This document shows, in pieces, positions 5,956 to 5,987 of a stretch of DNA of 5,987 nucleotides; the stretch's first letter is position 1, and every line of letters starts with the position of its first letter. The DNA is taken from the NCBI GenBank assembly GCA_023667165.1, contig JAMPAO010000135.1, forward strand, positions 1 to 5,987, written 5' to 3'. The notes beneath the pieces were generated by a model. That model did not search any database, was not told the DNA's origin, and saw nothing but the letters and a program-made list of their open reading frames with translations. The position numbers were made by a program, and so were the translations under genes. This stretch comes from Ruminococcus sp. Its GTDB lineage: Bacteria > Bacillota > Clostridia > Oscillospirales > Ruminococcaceae.

Positions 5956-5987
5956 GAAGTTCAGCGATTTCACATTTTCGGCAGGAG
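5933..5987 (+). pseudogene. hsdS: Start-less hsdS-like fragment, candidate silent specificity cassette (continues past window)
   Basis: The frame beginning TTT ACT GAC at 5933 reads FTDAWEQRKFSDFTFSAG. This is the classic HsdS half-domain opening (compare FTAAWEQRTLGD in hsdS-2). The preceding IRFKG codons, normally present in this motif, are missing and replaced by terminator sequence. Upstream the frame stays open back to the hsdR stop TAA (5876-5878). It offers only TTG codons (5897, 5927) inside the terminator hairpin region and no ATG or ribosome binding site. It therefore looks like a non-expressed donor cassette or a remnant of rearrangement. The rest lies outside the window, so its length, intactness and 3' end are unknown. 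Confidence 0.75.

Noticed and set aside
1..5987. Site-specific recombinase gene, inverted hsdS copies, CRISPR array, tRNA or insertion sequence
   Set aside because: None found. All hsdS-related repeats seen here are direct, so an inversion-type switch is not supported within this window. A recombinase could lie outside.

Overview
The window reads as part of a type I restriction-modification (R-M) locus from a low-to-mid GC Gram-positive bacterium. It is most likely a gut-type clostridial Bacillota, for example a Ruminococcus/Eubacterium relative. The reasons are the strong AGGAGG-type ribosome binding sites, the tight gene packing, the EcoR124-like HsdR, and the DUF3990/DUF3791 small-gene set, which I know mainly from such genomes. 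The organism assignment is an inference from style; there is no rRNA or other marker gene.

Layout, all on the + strand: (1) 1-108, the last 35 codons of an hsdS gene (hsdS-1) that begins outside the window; (2) 121-1048, three small, translationally coupled genes: a DUF3990 protein with an ADP-ribosyltransferase-like signature, an unnamed 82-aa protein, and a 66-aa DUF3791 protein; (3) 1045-2217, a complete two-TRD hsdS (hsdS-2); (4) 2233-2871, a Fic-domain protein with an intact HPFREGNGR catalytic motif; (5) 2858-5878, a full-length hsdR with nuclease and helicase motifs; (6) 5900-5935, a strong intrinsic terminator; (7) 5933-5987, the start of a third hsdS-like sequence that enters the coding homology directly out of the terminator T-tract and has no visible start codon, as in a silent specificity cassette. 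No hsdM is present; it probably lies upstream of position 1.

Genes 1 to 5 look like one transcription unit. The gaps are 12, -4, 2, -4, 15 and -14 nt, and no internal terminator or convincing internal promoter is visible. HsdS chooses the DNA target, HsdM (outside) methylates it, and HsdR cuts unmethylated DNA. Two potential protein-modifying toxins, an ART-like DUF3990 protein and a Fic enzyme, are woven into the operon.

The most interesting point is the architecture. Near-identical hsdS 3' ends (31-106 and 2140-2215) form direct repeats exactly 2109 bp apart. They bracket the DUF3990 trio plus hsdS-2. Recombination between them would remove that block and still leave an intact hsdS-fic-hsdR order. 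With the orphan hsdS start at the right edge, this suggests a locus that reshuffles its DNA specificity and carries a candidate toxin-antitoxin module on the segment most easily lost.
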